A stretch of DNA of 40,262 nt, from the NCBI GenBank assembly GCA_002395135.1, contig DGWC01000069.1, positions 399 to 40,660 on the forward strand, given 5' to 3'. The notes below the pieces were generated by a model. The model was not told the origin of the DNA, searched no databases, and saw only the letters and a program-made list of their open reading frames with translations. The stretch is from Prevotella sp. UBA4268 (lineage in GTDB: Bacteria; Bacteroidota; Bacteroidia; Bacteroidales; Bacteroidaceae). Numbering within the stretch: the first letter of the stretch is position 1; every line of letters starts with the position of its first letter. Both the position numbers and the translations under genes were made by a program. Below are positions 33,145-40,262 of this stretch, one piece after another.

Positions 33145-33162
33145 GTTTTCTCATGAGAAAAC
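33145..33162. promoter_or_regulatory. Perfect 18-bp palindrome (probable operator)
   Basis: GTTTTCTCATGAGAAAAC is identical to its own reverse complement and ends two bases before the -7 box TAACTTTG (33165-33172) of the GH31 operon. Its position between the expected -33 site and the -7 box is where a repressor or a class II activator would bind. Confidence 0.6.
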
Positions 33163-33164
33163 AG

Positions 33165-33172
33165 TAACTTTG
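33165..33172 (+). promoter_or_regulatory. -7 box of the GH31 operon
   Basis: TAACTTTG matches TAnnTTTG. There is no TTTG at the -33 distance. The predicted transcription start is near 33178, giving a 28-nt leader. Confidence 0.6.
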
Positions 33173-33205
33173 CGCAAAGAAATTACGAATGATTAAGTAT
33201 TGAAG

Positions 33206-35647
33206 ATGGTATCTTACAAGAATTTGTTATTAATGGCTCTGTGCATGACGACTTCCGTCGTTGTGGCACAGGAACCTGTCACCTGGGAAATCGGGCAGGT
33301 TTGCACTCAAGTAGAATTCTTTACACCCTCGATTGTTCATGTGCAGAGGTATCTTAAAGGCTGTCAGCCAAACGGTGAAAGTCTGGTGGTGACGGCTCGG
33401 CCCGAACAGGTGGATGTGATAAAGAAGGGAAACACGCTCATGAGCGATGTGCTTTTGGTGAAGGTGGATCCCCGCACTGGGGCGGTGTCGTTCTCTACCC
33501 GTCAGGGAAAAACTTTGCTTCGGGAGAAGGAAGTGGCATTTGAACCTCGCAAGGAAGGACCGGATGCCGGTGCTTTCCGGGTGACAGAGACCTTTGTGTT
33601 GGACAAGGAAGAGCCCATCTATGGATTAGGAACGATTCAAGACGGACGATTGAACCGTCGCGGAACGCACAAGTTGATGGAGCAGTCGAACCTGGAGGAT
33701 TTCCAGAACGTGGTGCAAAGCATCAAAGGGTGGGGCCTTTACTGGGATAACTACTCGCGTACGCAGTTTGATGATGACGCGCAGGGCATGCGATTGTCAT
33801 CAGAAGTGGGCATGTCAGCCGACTATTACCTGATGTATGGAGGATCGGCTGACGGAGTAATTGCGCAGATGCGCCATCTGTCAGGACAGGTGCCGATGTT
33901 TCCGTTGTGGACTTTTGGTTACTGGCAGTCGAAAGAGAGATATAAGAGCAGTAAGGAATTGTTGGATGTGGTAGACCGGTATCGTGCGCTGCAGGTGCCT
34001 CTTGACGGTATCATTCAGGATTGGCAGTATTGGGGTTCCAACTACTTATGGAATGCCATGGACTTCCTTTCAGAGGAGTTTTCCGATGGAAAACAAATGG
34101 TGGAGAAAGCACATAAGAAGAACGCACACCTGATGATTTCGGTATGGGCGAGTTTCGGTCCGCAAACCAAAGCCTACAGGGAACTCAACGAAAAAGGACT
34201 GCTCTTTGATTTCCAGACGTGGCCGCAGAGCGGACTGTCGCATATCTGGCCGCCCCGAATGGACTATCCTTCGGGGGTGCGTGTCTATGATGCCTTCAGC
34301 GATGAGGCTCGTGATATCTATTGGAAAAATCTAAAGACCCTCTTTGACTATGGTATTGATGCATGGTGGATGGACTCTACCGATCCTGATTTCTTTAATC
34401 CGACAGATGCCGACTACGACCATCGGGTAGGCGAGGGGATAGGTACCTGGCGAGGCTTCCGCAATGCCTTCCCACTGGAGACGGTAAAAGGTGTCTATGA
34501 GAACCAGCGTGCGCTTTCTGATTTGTCAAAGGAAACGGGGAAGGAGAAGCGGGTGTTCATCATGACACGAAGCGCTTTTGCCGGACAGCAGCGTTATGGC
34601 TCCAACATGTGGAGCGGCGATGTGGCCTCTTCGTGGGATATGCTCCGAAAGCAGATTCCTGCCGGCCTGAACTTCTCATTGACAGGCAATCCCAATTTCA
34701 ATACCGACATCGGGGGCTTCTTCTGTGGCAGTTACAATACCCAAGGGTCAGGTTCCGCTCCTCGTAACCCTCAGTATCAGGAGTTGTATGTGCGTTGGAT
34801 GCAGTATGGCCTGTTCTGTCCGGTGTTTCGTAGCCATGGTGCTGACGCGCCAAGAGAAATCTACCAGTTTGGCAAGAAGGGCGAACCTGTGTATGATGCC
34901 ATTGAGAAAATGATTCGTCTGCGCTATCGTCTTATACCTTATATATATAGTACCGCCTGGCAGGTAACAAGTCATAACGAGAGTTACCTGCGCCCATTGT
35001 TCAGTGACTTCCCACAAGACAAGCGGGTGTGGAACACTACCGACGAACTGATGTTCGGCAGAAGCATCTTGGCGGCTCCTATCGTGGAAGCCCAGTATAC
35101 AGAAGAGAAGATTATCAAAGTGGATGCGATGACGGGATGGGATCGCAAAGAATCATCCACTCAGAACACGCAGACGGCCATAGACTGGAGCCAAACAAAG
35201 CGTGCCAAGAAATACTTGCCGAAGGGTTGCGAGTGGTATGACTTCTGGACTGGCAGGCGTTTCAAGGGCGGACAGGATGTGGTCTTGCAAACCACTATCG
35301 ACCAAGTGCCGATGTTTGTTCGTGCTGGTAGCATCCTGCCTTTAGGTCCTGAGATGCAATATGTGGGCGAAAAGGCGTGGGATTGCTTGGAAATACGACT
35401 CTATCCAGGGGCAGATGCCTCGTTCACCCTGTATGAGGACGAGGGGGATAACTATCATTATGAAAAGGGAATCTATTCAACCATCACTTTCCGTTGGAAC
35501 GAGCGTACCCGGCTTTTCACCGTCGGTGAGCAACAAGGTGGTTATCCCGGCATGCTGACAAGTCGTCGGTTCGTCGTGGTGACACCAGATGGCAGTCAGC
35601 AGGTGATTGACTATAATGGAAAAGAAACGACAGTGACAATCAAATGA
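33206..35647 (+). CDS. Glycoside hydrolase family 31 enzyme, secreted
   Basis: This 813-aa retaining alpha-glycosidase has a signal peptide (MVSYKNLLLMALCMTTSVVVAQ). It carries the N-terminal beta-sandwich (YGLGTIQDGRLNRRGTHKL) and the barrel with PLWTFGYWQSKERYKSS, IIQDWQYWGSNYLWNAMDF and the nucleophile Asp390 in AWWMDSTDPD. The acid/base Asp472 lies in MWSGDVASSWDML, followed by NPNFNTDIGGF and RYRLIPYIYS. GH31 specificities include alpha-glucosidase and alpha-xylosidase; this member lacks a PA14-like insert. The start is ATG 33206, since the TTG at 33200 is not needed. It is coupled to the next GH31 gene by ATGA. Confidence 0.9.
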   Translation: MVSYKNLLLMALCMTTSVVVAQEPVTWEIGQVCTQVEFFTPSIVHVQRYLKGCQPNGESLVVTARPEQVDVIKKGNTLMSDVLLVKVDPRTGAVSFSTRQGKTLLREKEVAFEPRKEGPDAGAFRVTETFVLDKEEPIYGLGTIQDGRLNRRGTHKLMEQSNLEDFQNVVQSIKGWGLYWDNYSRTQFDDDAQGMRLSSEVGMSADYYLMYGGSADGVIAQMRHLSGQVPMFPLWTFGYWQSKERYKSSKELLDVVDRYRALQVPLDGIIQDWQYWGSNYLWNAMDFLSEEFSDGKQMVEKAHKKNAHLMISVWASFGPQTKAYRELNEKGLLFDFQTWPQSGLSHIWPPRMDYPSGVRVYDAFSDEARDIYWKNLKTLFDYGIDAWWMDSTDPDFFNPTDADYDHRVGEGIGTWRGFRNAFPLETVKGVYENQRALSDLSKETGKEKRVFIMTRSAFAGQQRYGSNMWSGDVASSWDMLRKQIPAGLNFSLTGNPNFNTDIGGFFCGSYNTQGSGSAPRNPQYQELYVRWMQYGLFCPVFRSHGADAPREIYQFGKKGEPVYDAIEKMIRLRYRLIPYIYSTAWQVTSHNESYLRPLFSDFPQDKRVWNTTDELMFGRSILAAPIVEAQYTEEKIIKVDAMTGWDRKESSTQNTQTAIDWSQTKRAKKYLPKGCEWYDFWTGRRFKGGQDVVLQTTIDQVPMFVRAGSILPLGPEMQYVGEKAWDCLEIRLYPGADASFTLYEDEGDNYHYEKGIYSTITFRWNERTRLFTVGEQQGGYPGMLTSRRFVVVTPDGSQQVIDYNGKETTVTIK

Positions 35648-38133
35648 AACGGATATTATTCTTTGTGGCAATTCTCGCCTGCACGGTCATTCAGGCAAAG
35701 ACGGTTCCCTTTGGAAGGGGACAACTGACAATCAGAAAAGTGGCCAGGAACGCCATACGTATTCAATATGCAGAGCAGCCGGTGAGCAATGATCTGCCCG
35801 ATTGGCTCTATGTGAAACACGATGAGGTGGACGGCGAGGTGGATGCAGTGATAGATTCAGAGCGTCAAACGGTCTCTATCGTCGACCGTCAGGGCAGACT
35901 GGTGGTCACCGCCACTCGTCATCTGTTAGAGAATGGTGTGGCAACACTGGTGCTGACGTCTCCGTCGGATGAGCATCTCTATGGATTGGGGCAGTTCCAA
36001 GATGGTAATCATAACGTGAGAGGCCTTTCCCGGCGACTGACACAGGTAAACACGCAAATCGCCATACCGATGCTTCTTTCCAGCAAAGGCTACGGCCTGT
36101 TGTGGAACAACTACGGTCTCACGGAGTTTAACCCTGCCGACCAGCAGGTAATGCTCAGCAAGGTGAAAGGTGTGGGCAATTGCGAGGTGGTGAATATAAC
36201 TACCACGGAAGGTGGCAAGAAAGAAGTTCGCGAGAGGAATATCTATGAGGCGAAGATGGTGGTACCAGAGGAAGGAGACTATTCCTTGCTGTTGGATGTA
36301 GGGCAGAAAATGGCACGCCGCCATCATTTGATGATTGATGGAACAACCGTTATCGACTTGCAGAATCTCTGGCTGCCGCCAACCACCTCGACCATTGTTC
36401 ATCTGAAAAGAGGAGCGCATACGCTGAAAGCGGAGTTGTCGAATGGAGATCATCCCGTTGTACATTATAAAAAGGTGACCAACAAAACGGTTTTCCGCTC
36501 TCCTGTGGCACATGCTGTTGACTATACCGTCATGGTGGGCACGGCCGATGAGGTGATTGCCACCTATCGCGACCTGACAGGCGAGGCTCCGCTGATGCCC
36601 CGATGGGCAACAGGGTATATTCATTGTCGGGAGCGTTTCCATTCTCAAGAAGAGATTTTGCAGACCGCTGAACGTTTCCAGAAGGAGCAGATGCCGCTGG
36701 ATGTGCTGGTTCAGGACTGGCAGTATTGGGGCAAGCACGGCTGGAACTCGATGGTGTTTGATGAGGATCAATACCCAGATCCCAAACAGATGATGCATGA
36801 ACTGCACCAACAGGGCATCCGGCTGATGCTCAGTGTATGGTCGAAGATTGACAAGAACGCCGAAGTGGGGAAGCGGATGGAGCAGGAGGGACACTACATT
36901 CCGGGTACCGACTGGATTGATTTCTTCTCACCTGATGCCGCAAAAGCCTACTGGCAGAACTTCAGCACACGTCTGCTGCCGTTGGGAATAGATGCCTGGT
37001 GGCAGGATGCAACAGAGCCGGAGAATGATGATTTGGTAGGTCGACGGGTGAATAGAGGACTGTGGTCGGGTGAGCAGGTAAGGAATGTCTATCCGCTTTT
37101 AGTCAACAAGACCGTGTATGAAGGACTGCGGAAAGACCAGCCCCATAAACGTCCGATGATATTAACCCGTTGCGGCTTCCCCGGAATCCAGCGTTATGGC
37201 TCTGCTCTTTGGTCGGGAGATGTGGGTAATGACTGGGATTCGTTCCGCCGGCAAATCACTGCCGGACTGGGAATGCAGTCGGCTGGTATCCCTTGGTGGA
37301 CCTATGATGCCGGTGGTTTCTTCCGTCCTGCCGACCAGTATACGAATGCTGATTACATTGAGCGGATGCTGCGCTGGATTGAGACATCTGTTTATCTGCC
37401 GTTGATGCGTGTTCATGGCTATATGAGCAATACCGAACCGTGGAACTATGGCGAAGAGGCAAAGGGCATCATCAGGCAATGTCTGAACGAGCGCTATCAG
37501 TTGCAGCCGTATGTCTATAGTCATGCGGTGGATGTTTCTTTCCAAGGATCAACGCTGATGCGCCCCTTGGTATTCGATTTCTCCGATGATGATACGGCTC
37601 TGGAACAGAATTATGAGTATATGTTCGGCAAGTCACTGCTGGTAAGTCCTGTCGTTGAGGCCAAGGCAAAACAGTGGAGCACTTACCTGCCACGTCATGC
37701 GGCAGGGTGGTACGACTATCACACAGGCAAGTATTATCAAGGAGGAAAGTCGATCATTGCCGACGTGGGGATTGACAGAATCCCCGTCTACGTCCGTGGT
37801 GGCAGCATTCTGCCTCTCGCCATAGACCCCATTACCGCTTCTCGCACCCTCCATACGCCTTTGGAAATCCGTATATATCCTGGTGCCGACGCTACGTTCA
37901 CGCTCTACGAGGATGACGGGTGGAGCAATGATTATGAGCATGGAGCCTGTTCGCGCATCACGTTCCGATGGGACGACGCTCATCAGCGGCTTGTCGTGGA
38001 TGACCGTAAGGGTTCTTTTGCTGGTATGCCTGTCTCGCGATGCTTTAAGATTCTGATGGTGAATGGTAAACAACAGACCGTGAACTACGAGGGAAAACGC
38101 CTTGCGATTGACTTCTCTGATCGCTACCGATAG
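35644..38133 (+). CDS. Glycoside hydrolase family 31 enzyme with a PA14-like insert, secreted
   Basis: This 829-aa protein has a signal peptide (MKRILFFVAILACTVIQA) and an N-terminal GH31 sandwich (YGLGQFQDGNHNVRGLSRRL). About residues 180-290 form an insertion resembling the PA14 domain of alpha-xylosidases (YEAKMVVPEEGDYSLLLDVG, ARRHHLMIDGTTV, LKRGAHTLKAELSNGD). The barrel follows: VQDWQYWGKHGWNSM, nucleophile Asp455 in WWQDATEPEND, and acid/base Asp526 in LWSGDVGNDWDSF. The insert suggests xyloside or branched-glucan substrates, but specificity is not proved. It starts inside the stop of the previous gene (ATGA). Confidence 0.9.
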   Translation: MKRILFFVAILACTVIQAKTVPFGRGQLTIRKVARNAIRIQYAEQPVSNDLPDWLYVKHDEVDGEVDAVIDSERQTVSIVDRQGRLVVTATRHLLENGVATLVLTSPSDEHLYGLGQFQDGNHNVRGLSRRLTQVNTQIAIPMLLSSKGYGLLWNNYGLTEFNPADQQVMLSKVKGVGNCEVVNITTTEGGKKEVRERNIYEAKMVVPEEGDYSLLLDVGQKMARRHHLMIDGTTVIDLQNLWLPPTTSTIVHLKRGAHTLKAELSNGDHPVVHYKKVTNKTVFRSPVAHAVDYTVMVGTADEVIATYRDLTGEAPLMPRWATGYIHCRERFHSQEEILQTAERFQKEQMPLDVLVQDWQYWGKHGWNSMVFDEDQYPDPKQMMHELHQQGIRLMLSVWSKIDKNAEVGKRMEQEGHYIPGTDWIDFFSPDAAKAYWQNFSTRLLPLGIDAWWQDATEPENDDLVGRRVNRGLWSGEQVRNVYPLLVNKTVYEGLRKDQPHKRPMILTRCGFPGIQRYGSALWSGDVGNDWDSFRRQITAGLGMQSAGIPWWTYDAGGFFRPADQYTNADYIERMLRWIETSVYLPLMRVHGYMSNTEPWNYGEEAKGIIRQCLNERYQLQPYVYSHAVDVSFQGSTLMRPLVFDFSDDDTALEQNYEYMFGKSLLVSPVVEAKAKQWSTYLPRHAAGWYDYHTGKYYQGGKSIIADVGIDRIPVYVRGGSILPLAIDPITASRTLHTPLEIRIYPGADATFTLYEDDGWSNDYEHGACSRITFRWDDAHQRLVVDDRKGSFAGMPVSRCFKILMVNGKQQTVNYEGKRLAIDFSDRYR

Positions 38134-38195
38134 GGTTTCAGTGCTGCCATGCTCGACAATCCTTTGCCGGTTTTTTAAGATTCTTCCCTCGTTTC

Positions 38196-38226
38196 TTTGT
38201 GGTTAGCACACTTATTTGTATTTTTG
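38196..38226 (+). promoter_or_regulatory. Consensus promoter of the YhcH-family gene
   Basis: TTTG (38196-38199), a 19-nt spacer and TATTTTTG (38219-38226) match the signature exactly. The start would be near 38233, 22 nt before the ATG at 38255. So this gene is transcribed separately from the GH31 pair. Confidence 0.75.
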
Positions 38227-38254
38227 CACCACGAACAATTTAAAGTGATCGAAT

Positions 38255-38863
38255 ATGAGAAGACTAATGATTGTATGCATGTTGCTGGCTGCGATGACCG
38301 TTGCGGCCCAAGGGAACGGACATGTCACACGGAAAGAGGCAAAGAAATGGCTGAAGATGGGAACGTGGCGCAACGGATTCACAGCGGCGAGTCCTGATAA
38401 AACTGTGAATCTTGTGGAGTTCTACAGGCAGTATCAGCGAAATCCCGAACAGTGGAATGCCCTTTTCCACTGGTTGGCCACTACCGACTTGCTGTCTATT
38501 CCCAAAGGTAAGCATCCGATAGAGGGCACATCGCTTGTTGCCAGTGTGGAGGACAGTGAGAACCAGCCTTTGGAGAAACGGCGCTCAGAGAGCCATCGGC
38601 AGAAGATAGATTTCCAGTATGTGGTGAGTGGCACGGAAGGTTTTGCCACGCTCGATCATTCCTCCAGCATTCCCAATTGTGAATATGATGCGAAGAAAGA
38701 TGTGATACACTACGATTATGAACCATCCAAGACTCATTTCTTTAATAGCAAGGAGGGGCGTTTCGTGATTTTCTTCCCTGACGATTGGCATATCGCAAAG
38801 ATTGCAACAAAGAAGGATAACCAGCAGATTCGCGTGATTGTCATCAAGGTGGATTACCGCTGA
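38255..38863 (+). CDS. YhcH/YjgK/YiaL-family protein, exported
   Basis: This 202-aa protein has a signal peptide (MRRLMIVCMLLAAMTVAAQ) and then a domain with the marks of the YhcH/YjgK/YiaL (DUF386) cupin family. These include SHRQKIDFQYVVSGTE, which matches HxxyiDIqyvlxGxE, then YDAKKDVIHYD and the metal-ligand-type motif GRFVIFFPDDWHIAKI. The family is linked to sugar metabolism (EbgC, NanQ) and is mostly cytoplasmic. An exported version near secreted GH31 enzymes may act on periplasmic sugars. Its role is not established. Confidence 0.8.
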   Translation: MRRLMIVCMLLAAMTVAAQGNGHVTRKEAKKWLKMGTWRNGFTAASPDKTVNLVEFYRQYQRNPEQWNALFHWLATTDLLSIPKGKHPIEGTSLVASVEDSENQPLEKRRSESHRQKIDFQYVVSGTEGFATLDHSSSIPNCEYDAKKDVIHYDYEPSKTHFFNSKEGRFVIFFPDDWHIAKIATKKDNQQIRVIVIKVDYR

Positions 38864-38902
38864 TGAGTAACTTATGTTGAAATATCATATAAGAATTGTG
38901 AA

Positions 38903-39103
38903 ATGGACTATCTTCCGAAAGACGCTGCCATCCTGGTTTCGAGCATCAACATGCTTCTCAGAGACGAAGAATTTGACAGCCTTGAATCACTGTGCTACGC
39001 TTTCAGCAGAGAGCCGCAGGAGATAAAGGACTATCTGCTGGGCGAAGGCTATGTGTGGAGTGAGCAGCAGAAACAGTTCAGACCCATAGGCTACGACGCA
39101 TGA
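38903..39103 (+). CDS. DUF4250 domain protein
   Basis: This 66-aa protein matches DUF4250: LPKDAAILVSSINMLLRDE, then FDSLESLCYAFSREPQEIKDYLLGEGYVWSEQQKQF (the family has LPKDPxMLLSxvNxkLRD, xLdxLC, and GYxYdxxxNqF). Its function is unknown. It begins a three-gene operon and overlaps the next start as ATGA. There is no visible Shine-Dalgarno. Confidence 0.8.
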   Translation: MDYLPKDAAILVSSINMLLRDEEFDSLESLCYAFSREPQEIKDYLLGEGYVWSEQQKQFRPIGYDA

Positions 39104-39345
39104 TAACACGCGACAGCATAGAGACGGCATATAGTTTCCTGCATCAGAAGCGGAACGTGTATATACATTCTTCCCTCAACTGGCAGAAGGATGATATTGA
39201 ATACGCCATCGCGTCATTCGTCGATGACATGAATGGAGAATTGTATGATTCCATTTCAGGTGGCATGCCAGACTTTCTGAAAGACCACACGCGGTTTAAA
39301 GAAGATATAACCCAAGCAGTAGAACGATTAGAAGAAATGCTATAA
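39100..39345 (+). CDS. Hypothetical protein, second gene of the DUF4250 operon
   Basis: This 81-aa protein starts in an ATGA overlap with the DUF4250 gene and ends in a TAATG overlap with the next. It is mainly helical, with RDSIETAYSFLHQKRNVYIH, DDIEYAIASFVDDMNGELYD and a C-terminal helix EDITQAVERLEEML. No family was recognised. The overlaps suggest stoichiometric production with its neighbours. Confidence 0.65.
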   Translation: MITRDSIETAYSFLHQKRNVYIHSSLNWQKDDIEYAIASFVDDMNGELYDSISGGMPDFLKDHTRFKEDITQAVERLEEML

Positions 39346-39872
39346 TGGAACAATTTGAAGAACAATTGCACAAGGACTTGCATCAGTTCCTTCTTTCAAT
39401 GAAAGAGGTGGACGACCGTTTGCCAGAATGTCCTGATGTAGAAGATAAGTGGGAAGATATTGTCAAAGCCTACATTCCCGACGGCATCAGAGAGTTTCAG
39501 AACTTTCCGTCGGCTTCTCTTGGTTGGATGATGTACATCGGCATGGCCGTTGCCAGGATGTGGGACATAGAATGGGAAATCTATTCCCAACTACCTGACC
39601 TGTATGCCTATATCAGAGACAAACGGGGCTATGACAATATGGATGAGTATATCCGCGAGGAAATCCTTTTGCTGAAGGGCGCTGACTATATCGTGTTGGA
39701 GAATGTCATTGGTGAGTGTGCCTCACGTGTCTATAACGCTCTGATGCACCAACGGTATGAGCCAGGCACCAAAGAGGCCTTCAACGGATATATTGCCTGT
39801 CTGCACCAACTCTATCTGATGGGAGCAGCCATGCAACTAAAAATGATGGGGTATCACATGGAAAAGATGTGA
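39345..39872 (+). CDS. Hypothetical helical protein, third gene of the DUF4250 operon
   Basis: This 175-aa protein starts in a TAATG overlap with the previous gene. It has acidic helices with frequent aromatic residues: KWEDIVKAYIPDGIREFQNF, SLGWMMYIGMAVARMWDIEWEIY, and a late QLYLMGAAMQLKMMGYHMEKM. It looks soluble and all-helical. No known domain is recognised and its function is unknown. It may form a complex with the two upstream products. Confidence 0.65.
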   Translation: MEQFEEQLHKDLHQFLLSMKEVDDRLPECPDVEDKWEDIVKAYIPDGIREFQNFPSASLGWMMYIGMAVARMWDIEWEIYSQLPDLYAYIRDKRGYDNMDEYIREEILLLKGADYIVLENVIGECASRVYNALMHQRYEPGTKEAFNGYIACLHQLYLMGAAMQLKMMGYHMEKM

Positions 39873-39950
39873 TCTTTTGCATATTTCTCCATATTCTTCT
39901 GATACATTTTTTTCTTGTCCTTGGTTTTGCTGGTTGACTCTATAAGTATG

Positions 39951-39988
39951 AAATAAAGGAGAATTGTGAAAAAGATTCTCCTTTATTT
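39951..39988. terminator. Bidirectional hairpin after the DUF4250 operon
   Basis: AAATAAAGGAGAAT (39951-39964) pairs perfectly with ATTCTCCTTTATTT (39975-39988) over 14 bp with a 10-nt loop. The T-rich 3' arm supports termination for the plus strand operon. The last bases also overlap the -33 box of the next promoter. Confidence 0.7.
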
Positions 39989-40017
39989 GGAAGACTCATG
40001 ATTTCTTTTTATTTTTG
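39986..40017 (+). promoter_or_regulatory. Consensus promoter at the right edge
   Basis: TTTG (39986-39989), a 20-nt spacer and TATTTTTG (40010-40017) match the Bacteroidetes signature. Transcription would begin near 40024 and run off the window, giving about 130 nt of leader before the first candidate start. Confidence 0.7.
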
Positions 40018-40156
40018 CAAATGATTTCTGACCGAAGCCCGCCAATGGGAGGGTGGCGTGAGGATTTCTATATATAAGAAGGCGTTACTTGACGCTTTGT
40101 GCTTGACGCATCGGAATCTGGCAGTTCCAAAGTAGTAGTCAAACATCAAAGCAACA

Positions 40157-40262
40157 ATGACGCCCATGGATGTGTATGATTCGGCATGTCTTTGCACAAA
40201 CCCGTTCTGGGCTAATGCAATAATCGCCGCTTGTATACATATCGGCGTGGGCTTCGGCGTTG
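40157..40262 (+). CDS. Unidentified gene start, cut by the right edge
   Basis: From ATG 40157 (or ATG 40166) the frame is open to the end of the window. It reads MTPMDVYDSACLCTNPFWANA and then a hydrophobic IIAACIHIGVGFGV. The consensus promoter at 39986-40017 points toward it. With 35 codons the assignment is uncertain; it could encode a membrane protein or be chance. No family is recognised. Confidence 0.4.
   Translation, partial: MTPMDVYDSACLCTNPFWANAIIAACIHIGVGFGV

Noticed and set aside
35926..36894. Minus-strand ORF (322 codons) over the second GH31 gene
   Set aside because: It is antisense to conserved GH31 sequence; the residues are biased and unrecognisable.
1..40262. tRNA, rRNA, integrase, transposase or prophage genes
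   Set aside because: None was recognised on either strand by eye, although small structured RNAs cannot be excluded without a covariance search.

Overview
The window looks like a chromosomal segment of a Bacteroidetes bacterium, most likely Prevotella or a close relative. Three things support this. First, many genes are preceded by the Bacteroidetes promoter signature (-33 TTTG, 19-20 nt spacer, -7 TAnnTTTG), with spacing-perfect examples before the subtilase, ilvE, luxS and YhcH genes and at the right edge. Second, most starts lack a Shine-Dalgarno sequence. Third, the gene families are typical of the group: a TonB receptor with a carboxypeptidase-like N-terminal domain, tandem GH31 enzymes, DUF4250, split pntA, and SusD-free secreted hydrolases. 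No tRNA, rRNA, CRISPR array, integrase or intact insertion sequence was found.

Layout. 1-1509 (+): end of a lactate-utilisation lutB gene, then lutC. 1560-8201 (-): a tightly packed run of nine genes reading MATE transporter, cytidylate-kinase-like protein, YfcE phosphoesterase, small membrane protein, rmlB, a 106-aa sigma-region-4-like protein, a WxcM/FdtA ketoisomerase, a GNAT/FemAB-like acyltransferase and a DegT/FdtB aminotransferase. Its last part makes a dTDP-3-amino-3,6-dideoxyhexose for a surface glycan. 8202-12174 (+): a bifunctional proline dehydrogenase/P5C dehydrogenase with a 200-nt leader. The leader encodes a 27-residue peptide ending in a Pro-Pro motif whose stop codon lies inside a terminator-like hairpin. 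12355-15517 (+): a subtilase, then xseA-xseB. 15526-16239 (-): an outer-membrane barrel protein. 16575-19001 (+): ilvE, a DUF975 membrane protein, trmB. 19096-22160 (-): three-part proton-translocating transhydrogenase pntAa-pntAb-pntB, whose PntB carries an extra coiled-coil linker. 22317-25069 (-): a His/Cys-rich small protein followed by a TonB-dependent receptor, probably for metal uptake. 25070-25789: a 720-bp noncoding region with five exact 22-bp-period repeats. 25790-28123: hexapeptide-repeat protein, DUF3089 hydrolase, luxS.

28195-30523 is a decayed accessory patch. It holds a WYL-domain fragment abutting a DUF4268 fragment, an antitoxin-like gene with a frameshifted zeta-type toxin, and unrecognised ORF remnants. 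30347-33014 holds a Sel1-repeat protein, two lipoproteins and three small proteins. 33206-38863 (+) is a polysaccharide-degradation block: two translationally coupled secreted GH31 enzymes under a promoter with a perfect 18-bp palindrome, then a secreted YhcH/YjgK/YiaL protein. 38903-39872 (+) is a three-gene overlapping operon starting with DUF4250. The right edge holds a hairpin, a consensus promoter and the start of an unidentified gene.

The most interesting candidate for an undescribed mechanism is the putA leader peptide/attenuator. Others are the orphan sigma-4 protein, the 22-bp array, the GH31 operator palindrome, the PntB coiled coil and the broken toxin beside an intact antitoxin. 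All functions are inferred from reading the sequence; no database search was possible.
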